Shown: one piece after another, positions 60,387 through 64,000 of the stretch
How positions within the stretch are numbered: position 1 is the first letter of the stretch
How the letters are laid out: each line of letters begins with the position of its first letter
DNA from: Dickeya oryzae
GTDB lineage: Bacteria > Pseudomonadota > Gammaproteobacteria > Enterobacterales > Enterobacteriaceae
NCBI RefSeq assembly: GCF_009372235.1
Contig: NZ_SULL01000014.1
Location: 186,001-250,000 of the forward strand
DNA: 64,000 bases
Direction of reading: 5' to 3'
Notes under the pieces: generated by a model
Database searches by the model: none
What the model saw: only the letters and a program-made list of their open reading frames with translations
What the model was told of the DNA's origin: nothing
Position numbers and translations under genes: made by a program

Positions 60387-61514
60387 TCATTTCAGCATCA
60401 CGTTTTGGATAAACTGTTTTTTAATTTCATCACCCAGCGGTTTAGCCGCCCAGGCGAAGCTGTGTGACCTGTCCAGCGAACCCGCCGCCGGTACGTCGGT
60501 TCCTGCTGGCATCAATGGTGCTGTACCAAACTGAGAATGAAAGCGACGTTGGGTGTCCGGCAGTGTCAGCCAGTGGATAAACAGCAATGCCGCCGCTTTG
60601 TGCCGGGCATTAGCGGGAATGCCGACGACATTACCGCCGCCTGGCATACCAAAATCGGGCAGGTAAAATTTGATATCCGGCGACAATTCCCCTTTATGTT
60701 GCAGCGAAAGCACCAAATCCTCCCAGGAGGCGGCAAGTTTAAACTCACCGGCATTGAGCCGGGTGATGCTATCGGCATTGGAAGCACTGATCACCAGACT
60801 ACTTTTGTAATGGTTGAACCAGCGCCAGGACGGGGCGAGCTGCTGCACTATCTCCGGTGTAACGCGCCCGTCGCGATAGTTCACATCTGGCACCAGCGTG
60901 CGGGTGACAGACTCGATAAATGCAGGCCCGGAACCGCCATTCTCTACGTTAAAAGTGAATTCGCCGGGGTTTTTCGCCAGAAACTGTTCAAGTTGAGGCA
61001 ACGAATGCGGCAGGTCGGCCTCCTTGATACGGGCTGAATTGTAAGCGATGACCGTCTGATTACCCCAGAACGCCACGGCGTAGCCTTTCGTATCAACCCC
61101 TTCTATCTGATAGGTTAGCTTGTCGCCATCGGGCAACCGCGACGTCAGCGGCCCCCAGAACAATTTGGGTCCATTGAGCAACCCAAACTGACTGCCACCC
61201 ACGGATATCACATCAATATCCCCCTGGTCGCGGTTCTGTTCCGCCAACAACTTATTGATACTGCCCGCCGCCTCGCCATCCGGAATGGTGACCCGGATAC
61301 CGTACTGTTTCTCAAACGCTTTCACTTCGTCGCGCAGCCGATCCTGGTAATACCAGTTAAACCAGGTGAGTTGCCCTTCCTGACGCGCTTGAGCTTCTAC
61401 GTCCTGCCAGGACATCGTTTTTAAATCTGCAGCCTGAGCCCCACACAGTGGCAACAACAACACCGGCAATGCCACCAGCTTGCGTAAGGTCGACGGCGTA
61501 AATCGAGTAAACAT
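60387..61514 (-). CDS. ABC transporter periplasmic binding protein
   Basis: The 375-residue protein has a Sec signal peptide (KLVALPVLLLPLCGAQA, cleavage after AQA) and the fold of extracellular solute-binding proteins of the spermidine/iron/phosphonate class: LTWFNWYYQDRLRDEVKAFE near the mature N-terminus, KLLAEQNRDQGDIDVISVGG near residue 85, GYAVAFWGNQTVIAYNSARI near 140, and GGGNVVGIPANARHKAAALLFIHWL near 305 (quoted in part: NVVGIPANARHKAAA). The ligand cannot be read from the sequence; the operon argues for a phosphodiester. The ATG at 61514 follows AGGGGAA and gives the better signal peptide; the frame is open to 61562. Confidence 0.85.
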   Translation of the reverse strand: MFTRFTPSTLRKLVALPVLLLPLCGAQAADLKTMSWQDVEAQARQEGQLTWFNWYYQDRLRDEVKAFEKQYGIRVTIPDGEAAGSINKLLAEQNRDQGDIDVISVGGSQFGLLNGPKLFWGPLTSRLPDGDKLTYQIEGVDTKGYAVAFWGNQTVIAYNSARIKEADLPHSLPQLEQFLAKNPGEFTFNVENGGSGPAFIESVTRTLVPDVNYRDGRVTPEIVQQLAPSWRWFNHYKSSLVISASNADSITRLNAGEFKLAASWEDLVLSLQHKGELSPDIKFYLPDFGMPGGGNVVGIPANARHKAAALLFIHWLTLPDTQRRFHSQFGTAPLMPAGTDVPAAGSLDRSHSFAWAAKPLGDEIKKQFIQNVMLK

Positions 61515-61564
61515 GCAAGATTCCCCTGATGATTTCCCTGATAAGTAGTGAGGCCGCCTCATCG

Positions 61565-62398
61565 CTATCCTTTATTGACAAACGCAGAGGTCGGCACATT
61601 TTTGAGACAGCGCTCCATCAGCAGCATCAACACCACGTTGGGCACCACCAGAATCAGCGACACCACTGCAGCGTTAGGCCGGATGAAGTTATAACCAAGG
61701 TATGAATACAAAATGGTAGGTACGGTGATGAAATCCGGTGCTCCCACGATGTAGGAAACGGAAAACTCTTCGATAGAGAGGATGAACACCATAATCATCG
61801 CCGCCATCACCCCAGATTGCAGGGATGGCCAGTAGGCAACCCGGAAGATCTCCCCCCTGCTGGCCCCCAGATTGCGCGCCGCATCCACCAGATCCTGCCG
61901 GACCTGGCTAAAAGAGACACTCAGAATGCGAATGGCGTATGGCATAAATAACACGGTGTGCCCGACAAAAATCCCCATAAACCGCGAATAAACCCCCAAT
62001 CGCATCAATAACGAGGATAAGAACACCGCGATAACAAACCCCGGCAAGACGATCGGCAACAGTGTCATTAACTGTGCAACCCCCTTTGCCGGAAATGACA
62101 ACCGCCCAAACGCATAAGCCGTCGGCATCGCCAGCAGCAGGCATGTTACGGTGACACAGGGTGCCAACAGGTAGCTGTGCAACAGCGCATCAGGTAGCGA
62201 CGTGGTATTCCACAGCTCGCTCCAGCGCAATAGCGATAAGACCGGCGGAAAGACATCCGGGTAAGACCAGGGATGCGCCGGGTCGACCAGGGACCACAGT
62301 ATCGCCATGGCAAATGGCAGAACCAGCCAGACAAGCCCCAAGAGCAAAAGCAACATGACCAGCAGGCGATTGAGTCGGTTAACGGCTGTTTGTTGCAT
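61565..62398 (-). CDS. ABC transporter permease (second)
   Basis: The 277-residue integral membrane protein has six predicted segments (first LVMLLLLLGLVWLVLPFAMA). The EAA loop of binding-protein-dependent importers is VDAARNLGASRGEIFRVAYWP near residue 177 (quoted in part: AARNLGASRGEIFRV). It resembles PotC/PhnV-type permeases. It starts three bases after the stop of the first permease, and the binding protein gene begins about 50 bases after its own stop. Confidence 0.87.
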   Translation of the reverse strand: MQQTAVNRLNRLLVMLLLLLGLVWLVLPFAMAILWSLVDPAHPWSYPDVFPPVLSLLRWSELWNTTSLPDALLHSYLLAPCVTVTCLLLAMPTAYAFGRLSFPAKGVAQLMTLLPIVLPGFVIAVFLSSLLMRLGVYSRFMGIFVGHTVLFMPYAIRILSVSFSQVRQDLVDAARNLGASRGEIFRVAYWPSLQSGVMAAMIMVFILSIEEFSVSYIVGAPDFITVPTILYSYLGYNFIRPNAAVVSLILVVPNVVLMLLMERCLKNVPTSAFVNKG

Positions 62399-62401
62399 CA
62401 G

Positions 62402-63256
62402 TTATCTCCTTATGCCCCGCACGACGACACCTGTCGCCAGCGCCAACAATCCCGCCCCCACCAGTGATAGCAACATGAGCATCACCGCCACGACCGCCGC
62501 CTGATTCCAGCCATCGGTTCCTGACTGTTGTACCCGCAACATCAGTTGTGCCATGGAGTTCAGGTTGACCGGTCCAGCGACCGACTGGAAGGAAAAGTCA
62601 CCGGCGGCACCGATGAAGATCAGCATCATGGCCGTCTGCAATGCCCGCAGCGTTAACGGCAGCACAATTCGCCGAAAGCGGACCCAGACACCGGCCCCCA
62701 GATTACGGGCGGCCTCCAGCACCGTTTCACCGATGGCCTGCACGGAGCCGCTTATCAGCAACAACGCAAACGGCATCTGTTTCCAGATTTGCAGCAGGAT
62801 CACACCGATACCGTTGGCGTCATTCTGCATACGGATAGGCCGTTCCGTTAGCCCCAGCCGTAGCATCGCCACGTTGAGAAAGCCTTGATAGGAAATAAAG
62901 TTGACGAACAGAAACGCCGCCGTCAGCCCCGGGACCAGCAACGGCGCTTTGAGTACCGCACGCAAGGTAACGGCACCCGGAAACGGTTTACGTAGCCAAA
63001 TGGCTAATGGGTACGCCAGTGCAACGGACAATACGGCGCTAAACAATGCGATACGTGCTGAATAGAAAAAAGAGCGCCAGAGTTGCTCGTCCGCCAGCAT
63101 GACCTGCCAGAAACGCAGCGAAAAAGCACTGTCTCCGGCAAAATTGAAAAAACCGAGCGACTGGGAGAACGCCATTCCCAACACCGCCCCCATCACCAGC
63201 ACGATAACCCCCACGCCAGGCAGCAGTAGCAGGTAAGCCATGAATGACGATTTCAT
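62402..63256 (-). CDS. ABC transporter permease (first)
   Basis: The 284-residue integral membrane protein has six predicted segments (first LLLLPGVGVIVLVMGAVLGM). The EAA loop is EAARNLGAGVWVRFRRIVLP near residue 175. It resembles PotB/PhnU-type permeases and pairs with the next gene. Its ATG overlaps the stop of the ATPase gene (ATGA), so the two are translationally coupled. Confidence 0.87.
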   Translation of the reverse strand: MKSSFMAYLLLLPGVGVIVLVMGAVLGMAFSQSLGFFNFAGDSAFSLRFWQVMLADEQLWRSFFYSARIALFSAVLSVALAYPLAIWLRKPFPGAVTLRAVLKAPLLVPGLTAAFLFVNFISYQGFLNVAMLRLGLTERPIRMQNDANGIGVILLQIWKQMPFALLLISGSVQAIGETVLEAARNLGAGVWVRFRRIVLPLTLRALQTAMMLIFIGAAGDFSFQSVAGPVNLNSMAQLMLRVQQSGTDGWNQAAVVAVMLMLLSLVGAGLLALATGVVVRGIRR

Positions 63257-64000
63257 GTCACCTCCTCGCGCAAAAAGCGTAACGCGTCCGGCGGCAGCGA
63301 AAAGGTATAGGTTTCCCCTTCCAGTAGCGGCTGGTATCCCAACAGTTGAACGCGATAGCAGTTCATCTCGGAATCCGTCGGGCTGCCCTCGATGTCGGTC
63401 AGGTTGCCGAGAAAAGTATGGCGTTTCACCCGCAGAGAAAAAATATTCTGCCCCGTTGCGGACAGTGACAGCAGGCGGACGTTTTCAGGACGCCAGCACA
63501 GATAAAGTCGATCCCGAACCGGCGGTTCATCGGAGGCGACCACCAGCTCGCCCAGTGGCGTCACCACCCGATAATGCCCGCTGTGTTCATCCCGCGTCAT
63601 GACCGTGCCGACCATAGTATTGGCAGTACCAATAAAATCCGCGACAAAGCGGTTGACCGGCCGCTGGTAAATATCTTGTGGAGTACCGGCCTGAATGATA
63701 TTGCCGCCGTGCATCACCATCACCTTGTCAGACATAGCTAACGCTTCAGCCTGATCATGCGTGACATACACCGCAGTAAAGCCCTGTTTGCGTTGTAACG
63801 CGCGGATCTGCAACCGCAGTTGCTCGCGCAACCGGGCATCCAGGTTGGACAAGGGCTCATCAAACAACATCACATCCGGCCGCACGGCCATGGAGCGCGC
63901 CAGCGCCACGCGCTGTTGTTGCCCTCCGGAGAGCTGAGCGGGTAATTTATCCAAATGCCCGGCCATCGCTACCGTTAATGCGGTTTCCACAACCCGGTGG
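63253..64000 (-). CDS. ABC transporter ATP-binding protein (5' end outside the window)
   Basis: The visible C-terminal 248 or so codons include the ABC signature QLSGGQQQRVALARSMAVRP, Walker B VMLFDEPLSNLDARL and the switch histidine in VYVTHDQAEALAMSDKV (quoted in part). A TOBE-type domain follows from about 140 residues before the end (VNRFVADFIGTANTMVG, then LCWRPENVRLL). Walker A lies beyond the window edge. This is the PotA/FbpC/UgpC class of ATPase. It is the first visible gene of the operon with two permeases, binding protein, GDPD and phosphatase. Confidence 0.9.
   Translation of the reverse strand, partial: HRVVETALTVAMAGHLDKLPAQLSGGQQQRVALARSMAVRPDVMLFDEPLSNLDARLREQLRLQIRALQRKQGFTAVYVTHDQAEALAMSDKVMVMHGGNIIQAGTPQDIYQRPVNRFVADFIGTANTMVGTVMTRDEHSGHYRVVTPLGELVVASDEPPVRDRLYLCWRPENVRLLSLSATGQNIFSLRVKRHTFLGNLTDIEGSPTDSEMNCYRVQLLGYQPLLEGETYTFSLPPDALRFLREEVT

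Overview
The window is chromosomal DNA from a soft-rot enterobacterium, almost certainly a Dickeya species (Pectobacteriaceae). The grounds are the complete prtG-inh-prtDEF-prtB-prtC-prtA metalloprotease locus known from Erwinia (Dickeya) chrysanthemi, the rhamnogalacturonan lyase RhiE, a glucosylglycerate operon, and an enterobacterial gene order around rsx, add, manA, fumC and tus. The sequence also shows that this is the replication terminus of the chromosome. It holds tus, two oppositely oriented 17-bp-identical Ter sites about 12 kb apart, a near-perfect dif site between them, three matS sites that match the consensus exactly, and FtsK-orienting KOPS octamers whose polarity switches across dif.

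Layout. 1-1300: the first codons of rsxA (minus), a truncated palindromic repeat and an orphan Hha/YmoA-like gene. 1305-3017: rhiE. 3150-11407: L-arabinose use (araA and araB on minus; araF, araG, araH and araC on plus; no araD). 11675-20298: ydgJ-like oxidoreductase, yfeH-like transporter, a small secreted SnoaL-like protein, add, ydgA, manA, fumC. 20302-33454: the fork-trap segment, with tus and its promoter Ter site, ynfM/ynfL, mlc, bioD2, two small periplasmic proteins, ydfG, yafE, the glucosylglycerate pair, dif, a LysR remnant, an ECF sigma factor with a small partner, a kup remnant and the second Ter site.

33537-45136: four serralysin-type proteases with their type I secretion apparatus (PrtD, PrtE, PrtF) and the periplasmic inhibitor Inh, all on the minus strand. 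45670-46527: qorB. 46936-53758: srfA-srfB-srfC. SrfB carries Hsp70/actin-type ATPase motifs and SrfC carries GTPase motifs. 54311-58275: an uncharacterised redox cluster (small subunit, GMC flavoprotein, VioB-like ferritin/SnoaL fusion). 58335-58672: a long palindromic repeat. 58697-64000: a minus-strand operon with ABC ATPase (cut by the window end), two permeases, binding protein, glycerophosphodiesterase and inositol-monophosphatase-family enzyme. I infer that this operon imports a glycerophosphodiester, perhaps glycerophosphoinositol, and breaks it down.

Plant-associated functions (RhiE, proteases, arabinose uptake, osmoprotectant synthesis, possible phosphodiester scavenging) are therefore interleaved with the machinery that ends replication and resolves the chromosome. 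Motif searches were done by eye; similarity statements rest on recognised family sequences, not on database searches.
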